From NCBI RefSeq assembly GCF_000092065.1, contig NC_009359.1:558001-622000 (forward strand): a stretch of DNA of 64,000 nt, given 5' to 3'. The DNA is from Ostreococcus lucimarinus CCE9901. Its lineage: Eukaryota > Chlorophyta > Mamiellophyceae > Mamiellales > Bathycoccaceae. The translations under genes were made by a program, and so were the position numbers. Positions 29,087-38,827 of the stretch are shown here, one piece after another (position 1 is the stretch's first letter; every line of letters starts with the position of its first letter). The notes below the pieces were generated by a model. That model saw only the letters and a list, made by a program, of their open reading frames with translations. It had not been told where the DNA came from and did no database searches.

Positions 29087-29542
29087 ATGACGCCACCGTC
29101 CTCACTGACGCGCGCGATGCCGGACGAGCGCCCCGCGAGCGCGGGCACGCACGCGATGACGAGCGCGCAGGCGTCGTCGCGGATCGTCGTGCGACCCGGG
29201 TACTCGCAGATGGATTGGTTGCGACGCACCAAGCGCGAGCGCGTGGACGGCGGTGACGCGGACGCGAAACCGCTGGACGCGTCGCGCGTGATCTCGCTCG
29301 AGGAGCTCGCGACGCACGCGACGGTGAATGATTGTTGGATCGGGTTGCGCGGGAAGGTGTATAACTTGACGGCGTACGTGGAGTATCACCCGGGCGGCGC
29401 GGCGGTGCTGGAGGAGGCGTTCGGGAAGGACGCCACGGCGCTGTTCGACAAGTATCACAAGTACGTGAATGGGGAGTACATCATGCGAGCGACGCGCGTG
29501 GGGGTGATGCCGGGATACGTGGGCGATAGCGACAGCGATTAG
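29087..29542 (+). CDS. Cytochrome b5-domain protein (NCB5OR/CYB5R4-like b5 module)
   Basis: 151 residues. The segment 'VVRPGYSQMDWLRRTK' just before the heme domain matches the N-terminal arm of NCB5OR-type (CYB5R4) proteins. The b5 domain follows with 'NDCWIGLRGKVYNLTAYVEYHPGG', giving the first heme-ligand His at ~101, and the second His in 'DKYHKYVN' at ~124. There is no CS or flavin reductase domain and no membrane tail, so it is a stand-alone soluble b5 module that would need a separate reductase. Start is uncertain: ATG at 29087, or at 29117 (before 'PDERPASAG'). It shares a 50-bp divergent spacer with the MutS2 gene. Confidence 0.87.
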   Translation: MTPPSSLTRAMPDERPASAGTHAMTSAQASSRIVVRPGYSQMDWLRRTKRERVDGGDADAKPLDASRVISLEELATHATVNDCWIGLRGKVYNLTAYVEYHPGGAAVLEEAFGKDATALFDKYHKYVNGEYIMRATRVGVMPGYVGDSDSD

Positions 29543-29644
29543 CGGACGAATTGATGAAGTGTACAGTAGACTAATTTATTTAATTCTCAGACTCGGGCGA
29601 CGGCGCGTCGCGCGCGCGCGCCGCGTCGGCGCGCCGTGGTTTCA

Positions 29645-30097
29645 TCATCGCCCGCGCTGATCTTTGGGTAAGTACACGTCGTCGTGGAGTGCTTTGTCGT
29701 ACGCGTCGATGCGCGGAAGTCGCGCGAGGTCCTCGCGGTCACCAGCTAAATAGTAATACGCCTCCTCTGTCGCGCGCGGTTCCTCGCGGCGCTCCACCTC
29801 TATTGTTTCTCGCGTATACATGCCGGTCGACACCTCCTCGAGTTCGTCCAAAAGTGTCAACGTGTCATCGTCGACGGAATACAGTTCGCCGTCGATCACG
29901 CGCGCGTCATCCGTCGTCGATTTGACGAGGTATGGATACCCAGCGTCGGCCAGGAGCATCACGTGCTGCGCGCGTTTCGTGCGCACTTCACCCATGAAGC
30001 GCGCGTTGCCGCGCTCGAGAAGGCGATGGTTGTACAAGCCTCGCTTGAGCGTGCCGTAGACGAACACGTTGTGCGCGCCCGAGGTCGACGGCGACAT
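29645..30097 (-). CDS. Gamma-glutamylcyclotransferase / AIG2-like protein
   Basis: 150 residues. The N-terminus 'HNVFVYGTLKRGLYNHRLL' is the substrate-loop signature of the GGCT/AIG2 family. A central 'GELYSVDDDTLTLLDELEE' provides the conserved catalytic-type Glu, and 'YYYLAG' lies near the end. Size and motif order fit GGACT-like gamma-glutamylamine cyclotransferases, which release 5-oxoproline from gamma-glutamyl compounds; exact substrate not inferable. The frame reaches an upstream TTG; the first ATG (before 'SPSTSGAHN') is used. It lies 80 bp downstream of the TRM7 stop on the same strand. Confidence 0.88.
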   Translation of the reverse strand: MSPSTSGAHNVFVYGTLKRGLYNHRLLERGNARFMGEVRTKRAQHVMLLADAGYPYLVKSTTDDARVIDGELYSVDDDTLTLLDELEEVSTGMYTRETIEVERREEPRATEEAYYYLAGDREDLARLPRIDAYDKALHDDVYLPKDQRGR

Positions 30098-30177
30098 GCG
30101 AGGCGAGAGATGAAGACGCGTCGCGTCCAACTACTTTTACAAGTCGTCTTTGCTTACTTTTCAATTACAATTTCTCT

Positions 30178-31141
30178 TCACTTTCTCTTTAAGAGCTTGA
30201 TTGCGTTCATATACGCCGGTGTTGTCGGCGGTTGCACCGGTTTTAGTCTGACTTTGGTGTCATCCAACGCATAGCTCTGATCGGCGTCGTATCCCGACAA
30301 ATCGCCGCACGCCAAAAACGGCACGAGCACATTGTTCGGCCAGGACTTGGTTCCCACGGCCGCGCCCTCGTCTCCAGCGGCGTGAGACGTCGCACGCGCT
30401 TCTAAAATACGAGTCAATTGATGTGGTTCGAATCCCTCTGGAGGGGAGTAACCCTGACACACTATGAATGCTTCTGCGAGCGGTGCAAAACGAGACATGG
30501 TTAGTTTCTCCAAAACGTGCGCGCGGCTCCATCATCGTCGTACCTATGCTAGAATTCCGGCTACTTTTCGGCTTGGCGCACGTGACTTCGGGGAAGAAAA
30601 TTTTCAGTTGTGAGTAGAGCAAACTGATGTCTTTCCCCCGAAATATCTTCGCTATGAACGTTCCGCCTGGTTTCAATATGTGCGTCGCCACCGTCAAGCC
30701 GGCGAGTATGAGCTGCGCCTGCATAAACTCATCCAAATCGTGCAAACCCGTGACGTCGGGCGCTCCATCGCCGACGATCAAATCCGCGTGTTTCCCATCG
30801 AAATGCGACAGGACCTCGCGCACTTTGTCCATCGACGTGATATCGCCCTGTATCGTCGTCACGCCCTCGATCGGCGCCATCGGTTGCAAGTCGATGGCGA
30901 CAATCTTCGGCAGCTCTTCCTCCTCGACCCCTCGCGCCAACGCGGGTAGGTACAACTTTCGACTCAAAACCTGCGACCACGACCCGGGCGCCGCGCACAG
31001 ATCCACGACGTGTCGCACGTCTCGAAAAATATCGAACGACTCGTCAATTTGCAGCAACTTGAACGCCGACCTCGCGCGCCATCCCTCCTCTTTCGCCTTG
31101 CGGTAGTATATATCGCGCTTATCCTTGCTCGACTTCCCCAT
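30178..31141 (-). CDS. TRM7: tRNA (cytidine/guanosine-2'-O-)-methyltransferase TRM7/FTSJ1 (two exons)
   Basis: Exons run 31141-30544 and 30473-30178 and give 297 residues. TRM7 methylates ribose 2'-O at positions 32 and 34 of the tRNA anticodon loop. The RrmJ/FtsJ fold is clear: '[21 protein letters not shown]' with catalytic Lys, SAM loop '[16 protein letters not shown]', Asp in '[10 protein letters not shown]', Lys in '[13 protein letters not shown]', and Glu in '[16 protein letters not shown]'. Without splicing the frame runs into an unrelated tail after 'SSRNSSI'. Removing a 70-bp GT-AG intron restores the conserved junction, and the catalytic Glu codon is split by the intron. Divergent from NAT10, with 290 bp between start codons. 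Confidence 0.93.
30474..30543 (-). other. Intron in TRM7 (70 bp)
   Basis: Begins GTACGACG and ends GCTCGCAG. CTAAC, a perfect branch-point consensus, lies about 30 bases before the acceptor. Splicing joins ATAG to AAGCATTC, restoring Ile-Glu-Ala-Phe. Confidence 0.88.
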
Positions 31142-31173
31142 CGCGCGCGCCGCGCCGCGCGCGATCGATCGGT

Positions 31174-31205
<32 letters not shown>

Positions 31206-31431
31206 TGGCGTAAAAGCGTCGCCGCCGCCGCCGACGGCGCGACGCGACTCGGCAGAGGACGACGCGCGCGATCGACGCACGGACCGCGCGCGCGCGAGCG
31301 AGGGAACCGCGCGATCGGTAATCGTCCGCGCGGTGCGCGACGGTCGAAGCGCACGCGACGCGCGCGAGGAGGCGCGGGGACGACCGCGTCGATTGCGACT
31401 CGACCGAGTGGTGCCATCGAACGCGCGCGCG
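31142..31431. promoter_or_regulatory. Shared divergent promoter of TRM7 and NAT10
   Basis: 290 bp between the two start codons. It contains about five tandem copies of a gtcgc pentamer near 31171-31200 and is otherwise GC-rich. It must drive both RNA-modification genes. Confidence 0.55.
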
Positions 31432-34400
31432 ATGCGGAAGAAAGTGGACGCGCGCATACGCACGCTCGTGGAGAATGGGGTGAAGAACAACGAACGCACG
31501 ATGTTCGTGCTCGTGGGCGATCGAGGACGAGATCAAATCGTCAACTTGCATTACATGCTGAGTAAAGCGGTGGTGAAGTCGAGGCCGAACGTGCTGTGGT
31601 GCTATAAGAAGGATTTGTACCTGTCTTCGCATAAAAAGAAACGAGCGAAACAGATCAAGAAGATGCAAAACTCTGGCTTGATGGATTCGGAGAACGAGGA
31701 TCCGTTCTCACTGTTCGTGGCGTCGACGAATATTCGGTACTGTTATTACGCGGATACGCAGAAAATTTTGGGGAACACGTACGGGATGGCAGTGTTGCAA
31801 GATTTCGAGGCGCTGACACCGAACTTACTGGCACGAACGATCGAGACCGTGGAGGGTGGAGGGTTGATTGTGCTGCTGTTGTCGAACATGGAAAGCTTGA
31901 CGCAGCTGTATAACATGACGATGGACGTGCACTCGCGTTTTCGCACAGAGGGCCACCAAGACGTGGTCGCTAGATTTAATGAGCGATTCACGTTGAGTTT
32001 AGGGGCGTGTCAGACGTGCATCATGATGGATGATGAGTTGAATATTTTGCCAACGAGTTCGCATATTAGAGGCATAGAACCAGTTGAAGAAAAGCATGCG
32101 GGAGAGGCCCAAGAGCTTACCGATCTGAAGGAGAGCATGGAGGAAGTTGAGCCGGCTGGCCCGCTTGTGAAGTGCTGTAAGACTATGGATCAAGCCAAAG
32201 CAGTGGTGACGTTTCTCGACGCTGCGAGTGAGAAGACCCTCCGATCAACAGTTGCGCTCACCGCCGCGCGCGGTCGCGGTAAATCTGCTGCCATGGGTAT
32301 AGCTGTCGCAGGAGCCGTCGAAATGGGTTATGCAAACATTTTTGTCACTTCTCCCAGTCCTGAAAACTTGAAGACATTCTTTGAATTCATTCTCAAAGGC
32401 TTCGATGCGCTTGGATACAAAGAGCACTTGGATTACGATCTCGTAGAGTCCACCAACCCCGCGTTTGGAAAGTGTATTGTGCGTGTCAACGTCACGAGAC
32501 GTCATCGACAAACGATTCAGTACATTTTGCCTCAACACGCAGAGCGTGCGACGCAAGCCGAGTTACTCGTCATCGATGAAGCAGCCGCCATTCCGCTGCC
32601 TACGGTAAAAGCGTTGCTCGGGCCGTATCTCGTGTTCCTTTGTTCTACAATCAACGGTTACGAAGGCACAGGGAGGGCGTTGAGCATCAAACTCATCGGT
32701 AATTTGCGAAGGGAAGCGGCAACGTCACAACAGGCGAACAAGGATGGGAAGCTGGCGACAGGTGGATCTCGATTGCTCAGAGAAGTAGCTCTTGCTGAAC
32801 CTGTTCGTTACGCTGCTGGAGATAGGATCGAAAAATGGTTGAATGATTTGTTGTGTCTCGATGCGGCGGATGCATTAACGCCGCTCATCCACGCGCTGCC
32901 TCCGCCCAGTGCATGCGAACTTTATGAGGTGTCGCGTGATACCTTATTCAGTGCGCACGCCGCAAGCGAGCAGTTCTTAAAGAAAATGATGGCACTATAT
33001 GTTTCTAGTCACTACCGCAACACGCCGAACGATTTGCAGCTCATGTCTGATGCGCCGGCTCACCGCCTCTTTGTTCTCTTGGCGCCGGTGGATGAAACAC
33101 GAAACATGTTGCCAGAGATTCTTTGCGTCATTCAGGTAGCTTTAGAGGGTGCGATCTCGCAGAAGAGTGCGCACGCAACACTGGCTGCGGGGTTATCTCC
33201 ACAAGGTGACCTCATTCCGTGGACCATGGCATCGCAATTTCAGGATGAAGGCTTTCCTTCCTTCACGGGGGTGCGCATTGTTCGCATCGCCGTGCATCCG
33301 GACTTGCCTCGTCAAGGTTACGGTTCTCGTGCGTTGCAGCTCATCCACGATTATTACGAAGGAAAATTGGCTGATTTACGCGAAGAAGAAGTGTCGAACA
33401 TCGACGCCAAGACGAATACTGAGCACTGGCAGCACACAGGCAAGCTCACAGAGGAGACACTCAAGCCTCGCGAGAATTTGCCGCCGCTTTTGACAAACCT
33501 CTCAGAGCGCAAGCCAGAGAGGGTGAACTGGATCGGCACCGCATTCGGACTCACGTCCGAACTTTACAGCTACTGGAGCAAGGGTGGCTATAAGCCTGTG
33601 TACCTGAGACAAACGTCAAGCGAGACTACGGGCGAACACTCGTGCATCATGTTACGCCCTTGCTTTCCAGTTGGCGAGGAGGAAAGCCCGGATGGTCACT
33701 GGGTGGATGCGTTCTACGAAGATTTCCGCGTGAGATTCACTTCTTTGATGGGATCTGCTTTTAGAGACCTTGCTCCAGGTCTATGTTTGTCTTTGATGGC
33801 GCCAAAGCTAAACTGGGACGAAAAACAAGGCGCGGGGCGCGACTCCGTCTTGAAGGCGGACAATGAGATTTTGAGCCCGCACGATTTACGACGCATCCAG
33901 AAATACTCAGCCGCTTTGGTGGACCATCATTTGATTGGTGATTTGGTCCCCCCACTCGCGCGCGCATACTTTGCAAAACGCATTCCCGTGACGCTTTCGT
34001 ACACGCAAGCTGTGATTTTGCTCATCCTTGGTCTGCAACTGAAGACCATCGACGACGGAATGAAAACTTTGGACTTGCCCGGACAACAAATAATGGCATT
34101 ATTCAACAAAGCTATTCGTCGGATACACGGCTCACTTCTCAAGGCACGCGAAGCCGATATCGAGAACTCGCTGCGTTCTGTGAGTATGCCAGATTTGAGA
34201 CCCCATGCGGTTGGATTAGATGAAGAATTAGATGAAGGGTACGTCGACTTCAACTTTTTTTCGCGTTCGCCCGACTCGTGTCTCGCTCCAAAGATGATGG
34301 AAGTGATCGAAAACAATATAGTTCCAGAATTTCACGCTCTTTGGCGCCACCGTTTAGGCGGGGTTATAAGTCATAGAGTTCTATGTTGGTAACTAAGCTC

Positions 34401-35023
34401 AACAGGCCTGATCCATCACTTTGGAGCGCACTTCAAGACTGGAGACGACCGAGCAAGGCGATGACCGCACGACTGACCTAACATTACTTTTTTGATGACA
34501 GTGCCGCCGCGGTGAACGCCGAAATGGCCGCCAAGCGTAAAGAACTCTTAGAGGTGCGTCCTTTTCGCGACCCACTCGTGCGCGATACCACCTCGTTCGG
34601 CGATGACGAATCGAATATCAACCAGGTAGCAGAACATCTCCATGTTGAGAAAAATATCGCTGCGTTCTTACCGAGCCGAGCGAGGTGGTTTCTGCGCGAA
34701 TCGGTTTCTCGCGACGCGGTCGTAATTCAAACACTGACCCCGAACTGTTTTTATCACTTTAATAGGATGCTGCACTCGAGCGATTCGCCATCGCTGGTAC
34801 GGACGAAGAGTGGGCCGGTGCTCTGAAAGGCGCGGCCAATCGCTCCAACAAACTGCTTAGCGTGAAGAGAAAAGCCGGTTCCAAGGACAAACACGCGTTC
34901 ACGCCGTCGAAGCCAAACACCGACAAGTCTTCCGAAGTCAAGGATAACAAGAGCGAAAAGAAGCACAAGAAGGATAAAAAGTTCAAAAAAGCGTCATCTT
35001 CCAAACGCTTGAAAGGAACGTGA
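31432..35023 (+). CDS. NAT10: RNA cytidine acetyltransferase NAT10/Kre33 (three exons)
   Basis: Exons 31432-34238, 34502-34553 and 34766-35023 give 1,038 residues. The enzyme makes N4-acetylcytidine in 18S rRNA and in tRNA and is needed for small-subunit biogenesis in the nucleolus. The N-terminal TmcA-like domain is followed by an ATPase with Walker A '[11 protein letters not shown]' and '[13 protein letters not shown]'. The GNAT acetyltransferase has '[22 protein letters not shown]', followed by '[21 protein letters not shown]'. The C-terminus is a Lys-rich tail ('[12 protein letters not shown]') typical of the family. Without splicing the frame leaves the family after 'LDEELDEG'; the two introns restore the conserved '[18 protein letters not shown]' and '[11 protein letters not shown]' blocks. 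The OTU gene starts 66 bp downstream. Confidence 0.95.
34239..34501 (+). other. NAT10 intron 1 (263 bp)
   Basis: Donor GTACGTCG follows GATGAAGG; acceptor is TTGATGACAG, with overlapping CTGAC and CTAAC branch-point candidates ('gactgacctaaca') just upstream. Phase 2; joins to TGCCGCCGCG, giving Glu-Gly-Ala-Ala-Ala. Confidence 0.8.
34554..34765 (+). other. NAT10 intron 2 (212 bp)
   Basis: Donor GTGCGTCC follows CTCTTAGAG; acceptor CACTTTAATAG precedes GATGCTGCAC. CTGAC lies about 30 bases before the acceptor. Phase 0. The exon between the two introns is only 52 bp. Confidence 0.8.
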
Positions 35024-35089
35024 GACAGGACGAGATTTTAATACGTAGAAACCCGTTCAGAAACACGCCACTTCGCGCCGTGAGTCATC

Positions 35090-35713
35090 ATGTTACGCAT
35101 GGCGACGCTCGCCTTATCCGTCGTCGCCAGTACCGCGAATCGCGCGAGTGCTTTTCGATCGTCACCGACGCCGCTCGTCGTCCGCGCGCGCCGATGCGTC
35201 GCATCGCCGCGACTAAACGTCGGATACAGTTGCGACGGACCGAAGGCGTTGCACGGAGACGACGACGCGGGAGCCGTACAGTGGGAGGTGCACGAAGTGA
35301 AAGGGGACGGTCGATGCTTGTTTCGTTCAGTTTCTGTCGCACGGGCGCTGTCAAAGAGCGGTCGACGTCAGAGTGAAGTCGACGAGCTTGCGAGCGCCGA
35401 CGAATTGCGCGCAGCGGCGGTAAATGAGCTCCTCGAACGACGCGAGGAGACAGAGTGGTTCATCGAAGGCGATTTCGATGATTACGTCGCGCGCATGCAG
35501 CAGCCGATGGCGTGGGGAGGTGAACCAGAGATTATTATGCTCACGCATGTGCTCGCGAGCCCGATAAGCGTGTATATGGCCGAAGGCGTGGGCATGCGTT
35601 CCATAGGGGTGTACGGCGAAGACTATGCGGATAGCGCTCAGTACGACGATTTGGCGGTGTTGTTCCATGGCGCTGGACATTACGAGGCGCTTCGCGTGTT
35701 CGGGAGGGCGTGA
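35090..35713 (+). CDS. OTU-family cysteine protease, probably chloroplast-targeted
   Basis: 207 residues. The first ~45 residues are Ala/Ser/Arg-rich with a hydrophobic start ('MATLALSVVASTANRASA'), fitting a transit peptide. The OTU domain follows with the catalytic Asp/Cys box 'GDGRCLFRS', a helix 'ELRAAAVNELLERRE', 'WGGEPEIIMLTHVLASPISVY', and the C-terminal His in 'GAGHYEAL'. Such proteins usually cleave ubiquitin or ubiquitin-like modifiers; plant chloroplast-associated OTU-like proteins are also known. Catalytic residues appear intact. Only 66 bp separates it from the NAT10 stop on the same strand. Convergent with the prolyl hydroxylase gene. Confidence 0.87.
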   Translation: MLRMATLALSVVASTANRASAFRSSPTPLVVRARRCVASPRLNVGYSCDGPKALHGDDDAGAVQWEVHEVKGDGRCLFRSVSVARALSKSGRRQSEVDELASADELRAAAVNELLERREETEWFIEGDFDDYVARMQQPMAWGGEPEIIMLTHVLASPISVYMAEGVGMRSIGVYGEDYADSAQYDDLAVLFHGAGHYEALRVFGRA

Positions 35714-35781
35714 TGCGATGGATTGTCGAAACGCATCTTTTCGCGCCAAAGGTGAATGTTGAATGTTTGTAATACTGTTAT

Positions 35782-37005
35782 CTAAACCGTGACTTTGTCG
35801 CACGGCACGCAGAATGACTTTTGAATGTCGGTCAACTTTGAACGATCTCGCGCGCAACAAGATTTCGAGCACGCGCCGACGCTTTCTTCTCCCATCATGA
35901 ACACGGGATTGCGCTCGCACTCGTGACCTTGCGCCCAGACGGGGCACAATTCTGTTTCATCCGTGCAAGTCGGCGTTTTAGCCGTGCCAGTTTCGAACGG
36001 ATTTTCGTGAATCCACTTCGTCGCTGTGTATTTCGTGCCCCCAAGCGTCGGACACGACGCGTGATTGGCGAATGGATCATTCGTACCGTTGATGTGAAAC
36101 GAAAAGAACAACACGGCTTCGCCTTTCTTCGGTATCACGCTGAAACCGTTTCCATCGTTCCAACCACACTCGCTCAGCTTATCTTTGTTTGCTAAAAATG
36201 CTGCTTTTGTCTCCGGGAGCGGCGTTCCTTGTGGAAAAGACGTCTCACCACCGGATGTTGGCTCTCGTAGAAACATCAACACCGTCGCGATGCGCTTGCC
36301 TCCGTTCTCACTAATAATCCCATCGTGATGCGCCACGTATTCTTGTCCATCCCGATATCTCAGTAACTGTAACTGTTCTTGATGCTCCCACGGAATTCCA
36401 CTGTATTTAGCCACGCGATCTTCCACCCTTTGCAGCGTCTCTGTCAACCGCCGCGTCACAAACGTCCCAAACGACGTGCGCGCCGTCGACACCGCCCCCG
36501 ACTCATCGGAGTTCACCACCGTCGATCGCTCTAATTTTTTCTCCCCGAGCTCGATCAAATGCTCACACTCTTCGTCGCTGAGAAAGTTTTTAAGCAAAAA
36601 CACCCTCGGCGACCAGCTCAGCGTCTCCACTACTTTCGACCTTTCGACGTCGTCTTCGTCGCCGCCGCCGCCGCTCGTGCTCGTCCGCGGCGCTTCTTCC
36701 CCGGACGTCGTCGTCGTCGTCGCGAACGTCGTCATCGACGACGACGACGACGCATCGTCGTCATCGACGCTCGCGCGTCCCGCACCGGCGCCGTCCGCGA
36801 CGTCCGGCGCGGGCGGTCGCGCGACTTCGCCGAGCCATCCGATGAGACGCTGGTCATCGTCGACGACGACGTCCCCGTCATCCGCGCGACCGCGCGACGC
36901 GAGCGCGGCGATGACGCACGCGACGAGCGCCGCGCCACCGATCCGTCGCGCGCGTCGTCCGCTCGCGCGCGTCGTTCGCATCGTCGCGCTCTGCGGTGTC
37001 GACAT
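35782..37005 (-). CDS. Prolyl 4-hydroxylase with C-terminal ShKT domain
   Basis: 407 residues. A hydrophobic N-terminal segment ('IGGAALVACVIAALASRG') acts as signal peptide or anchor, followed by an acidic/Ser-rich stalk. The catalytic 2-oxoglutarate/Fe(II) domain has 'VFLLKNFLSDEECEHLIEL', the iron ligands His-x-Asp in 'YVAHHDGII' and the distal His in 'FANHASCP', and Lys in 'TKYTATKWIH' for 2-oxoglutarate. The last ~50 residues form a six-Cys ShKT module ('CPVWAQGHECERN' to 'CSKSCC'), a known fusion in plant and algal P4Hs. It hydroxylates peptidyl proline in the secretory pathway, probably on cell-surface glycoproteins. The ATG before 'STPQSATMRTTR' is used; an upstream in-frame TTG was ignored. 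Confidence 0.93.
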   Translation of the reverse strand: MSTPQSATMRTTRASGRRARRIGGAALVACVIAALASRGRADDGDVVVDDDQRLIGWLGEVARPPAPDVADGAGAGRASVDDDDASSSSSMTTFATTTTTSGEEAPRTSTSGGGGDEDDVERSKVVETLSWSPRVFLLKNFLSDEECEHLIELGEKKLERSTVVNSDESGAVSTARTSFGTFVTRRLTETLQRVEDRVAKYSGIPWEHQEQLQLLRYRDGQEYVAHHDGIISENGGKRIATVLMFLREPTSGGETSFPQGTPLPETKAAFLANKDKLSECGWNDGNGFSVIPKKGEAVLFFSFHINGTNDPFANHASCPTLGGTKYTATKWIHENPFETGTAKTPTCTDETELCPVWAQGHECERNPVFMMGEESVGACSKSCCARDRSKLTDIQKSFCVPCDKVTV

Positions 37006-37085
37006 CAATCAATCAATCAAATCAATCAGTCATTCATTCATCATCGCGTCGTCGAGCCGCTCGGGACACCGACGCGCGCGGATCG

Positions 37086-38717
37086 ATGGGGTGCGCGTCG
37101 TCCAAGGCGGTCGACGGCGCGCCGTTGGGTTCGGAACCGTCGACGGCGACGCGCGCGGACGGCGATGTGGCGCGGCGAGAGACGCCGGAGGCGTCGTCAC
37201 CGAACGCGCGCGCGGTTGCGAACGCGAACGCGAACGCGAACGCGAAACCGACGCGGTTCGAGGACGCGTACGAACTCCTGGACGAGATGTCGAGCGGAGG
37301 GTTTAGTTTGGTGCATCGCGCGCGATCGCGCGTCGACGGACAGGTGCGAGCGGTGAAGGTGATTCGCATCAGGGACGAGGAGAGCGTGGACGAGCGCGAG
37401 GACGAGACGGGGAGCGAACGGAGCGACGAGAGCGGGGAGAGTAGTGGGACGCGATTCGGGAGCGATGAAGAAGATGATGACGAGGATGTGAGTTCTGTGA
37501 GCTCCAAGAATGTCGTGAGACAACCGAAGCGGAGCATGCGGTTACGAGAGGCGCGCGCGGAGTACGAGCTCGCGCTAGAGGCGGAACATTCGAGCGTGGT
37601 AAAGGTGTACGATTTTTATTACGATGCGCCGAGCGCGTACGTGGTGATGGAGTTGTTAGAGGGTGAAGAATTATTGGATGATTTGCTCGCGCGAGGTGAA
37701 TACGAAGAAGAAGACGCTAGGGTTCTCATGCGACAAATTTTACAAGCGTTGCGAGCGTGTCACGCAAAACACATCGTGCACAGAGACGTAAAGCTGGAGA
37801 ACATGTCTTTCGCACGCAAGGGCGATCTGAATTCATTGCGACTGGTAGATTTCGGGCTTGCACAGAGATTAGGAGACGGGAGTAACAAGTGCCAGTGCAA
37901 TTGTGGCTCGTCTTCATACGTCGCGCCGGAAATTTTGGGCAGTAAAAATTATAACGCCGCCGTGGACATGTGGTCGGCGGGCGTCATAATGTACCTCCTT
38001 TTGTGCGGCGAGTTACCGTTTTACGTCGAAGATGAAAACGATGAGCAGCAACTTTTTGCGCAAATTAGTCTTCGACGCATCGCGCCGATGTCGTGTGACG
38101 TATCGGACGAGGCGTTGGATCTCATCGATCGCTTGCTTATCATCGATCCCGCAAAGCGGTTGACGGCGGAAGAAGCCTTGTTGCATCCATGGTTCAAAGG
38201 GAACGATACCGTGCATCAGGACGATCTAGGACGATTTCGACTGGCTCGATATATCAGGAAGCAACCGAAAGGAACATTCAAAGAGCGGACGTACGCCAAA
38301 GGTGAAGTTTTGTGTCATCGAGGCGATAGAGCACACGAACTTTTCGTCATACAATCAGGAGTGTGTGAAGAATACATCGAGAGTGCGGAGGGAATCAAGC
38401 AGCGAGTGAAGCGGCATTACGTTCATGACTATGTTGGAGATCGTGGATTATACATCCCAGCTGGTGTAGTGGTGCACAACGATGAAAACGAAGACGAAGA
38501 GGATGTCTCCGCGCCTTGCGCACAATTTGTACAATTGGCGCGGCGCGTATCAACGCTCATTCGAATCAAAAATATTTGGCTTCGTGGACGAAGGCAAGTG
38601 AGCCTGAGGGCACTCACTGAGACAATCGTCACCATCGTCACGAGCGCGCAGCTCCGCCAAATAGTCGCCGAAGATTACGGCGTATACGACGAAGTCATGT
38701 CGCAACGGGCAGATTGA
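37086..38717 (+). CDS. N-myristoylated CaMK-like Ser/Thr kinase with cyclic-nucleotide-binding-like tail
   Basis: 543 residues. The start 'MGCASSK' is a strong N-myristoylation site with an adjacent Cys for palmitoylation, so membrane attachment is likely. An Asn-Ala repeat (~44-53) precedes the kinase. Kinase landmarks: Lys91 in 'VRAVKVIR', 'HRDVKLEN' (~232), DFG (~255), 'YVAPEILG' and 'DMWSAGVIMYLLLCGELPF', which is CDPK/CaMK-like. An acidic insert of ~40 residues (~98-140) separates the Lys strand from helix C. The activation loop has three Cys residues ('KCQCNC'). After the kinase, ~400-520 looks like a cNMP-binding fold ('FKERTYAKGEVLCHRGD', 'ELFVIQSG'), though its phosphate-binding loop is poorly conserved. 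No EF hands. The glycine loop is degenerate ('EMSSGGFSLV'). Confidence 0.85.
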   Translation: MGCASSKAVDGAPLGSEPSTATRADGDVARRETPEASSPNARAVANANANANAKPTRFEDAYELLDEMSSGGFSLVHRARSRVDGQVRAVKVIRIRDEESVDEREDETGSERSDESGESSGTRFGSDEEDDDEDVSSVSSKNVVRQPKRSMRLREARAEYELALEAEHSSVVKVYDFYYDAPSAYVVMELLEGEELLDDLLARGEYEEEDARVLMRQILQALRACHAKHIVHRDVKLENMSFARKGDLNSLRLVDFGLAQRLGDGSNKCQCNCGSSSYVAPEILGSKNYNAAVDMWSAGVIMYLLLCGELPFYVEDENDEQQLFAQISLRRIAPMSCDVSDEALDLIDRLLIIDPAKRLTAEEALLHPWFKGNDTVHQDDLGRFRLARYIRKQPKGTFKERTYAKGEVLCHRGDRAHELFVIQSGVCEEYIESAEGIKQRVKRHYVHDYVGDRGLYIPAGVVVHNDENEDEEDVSAPCAQFVQLARRVSTLIRIKNIWLRGRRQVSLRALTETIVTIVTSAQLRQIVAEDYGVYDEVMSQRAD

Positions 38718-38827
38718 GCTTACAATATCTATACATTAGCTACCTAGACTTCCTAGACTTTTCTAGAATATAGGCTACAGTTACTAGCGTTACCGTACAT
38801 CCTGTACATCTTTTTTTTGCTGTATGC

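Noticed and set aside
30415-30450. tRNA-like B-box (ggttcgaatccctc)
   Set aside because: It lies in TRM7 exon 2 and codes conserved residues ('[10 protein letters not shown]' on the minus strand). No A-box, acceptor stem or anticodon arm fits around it.
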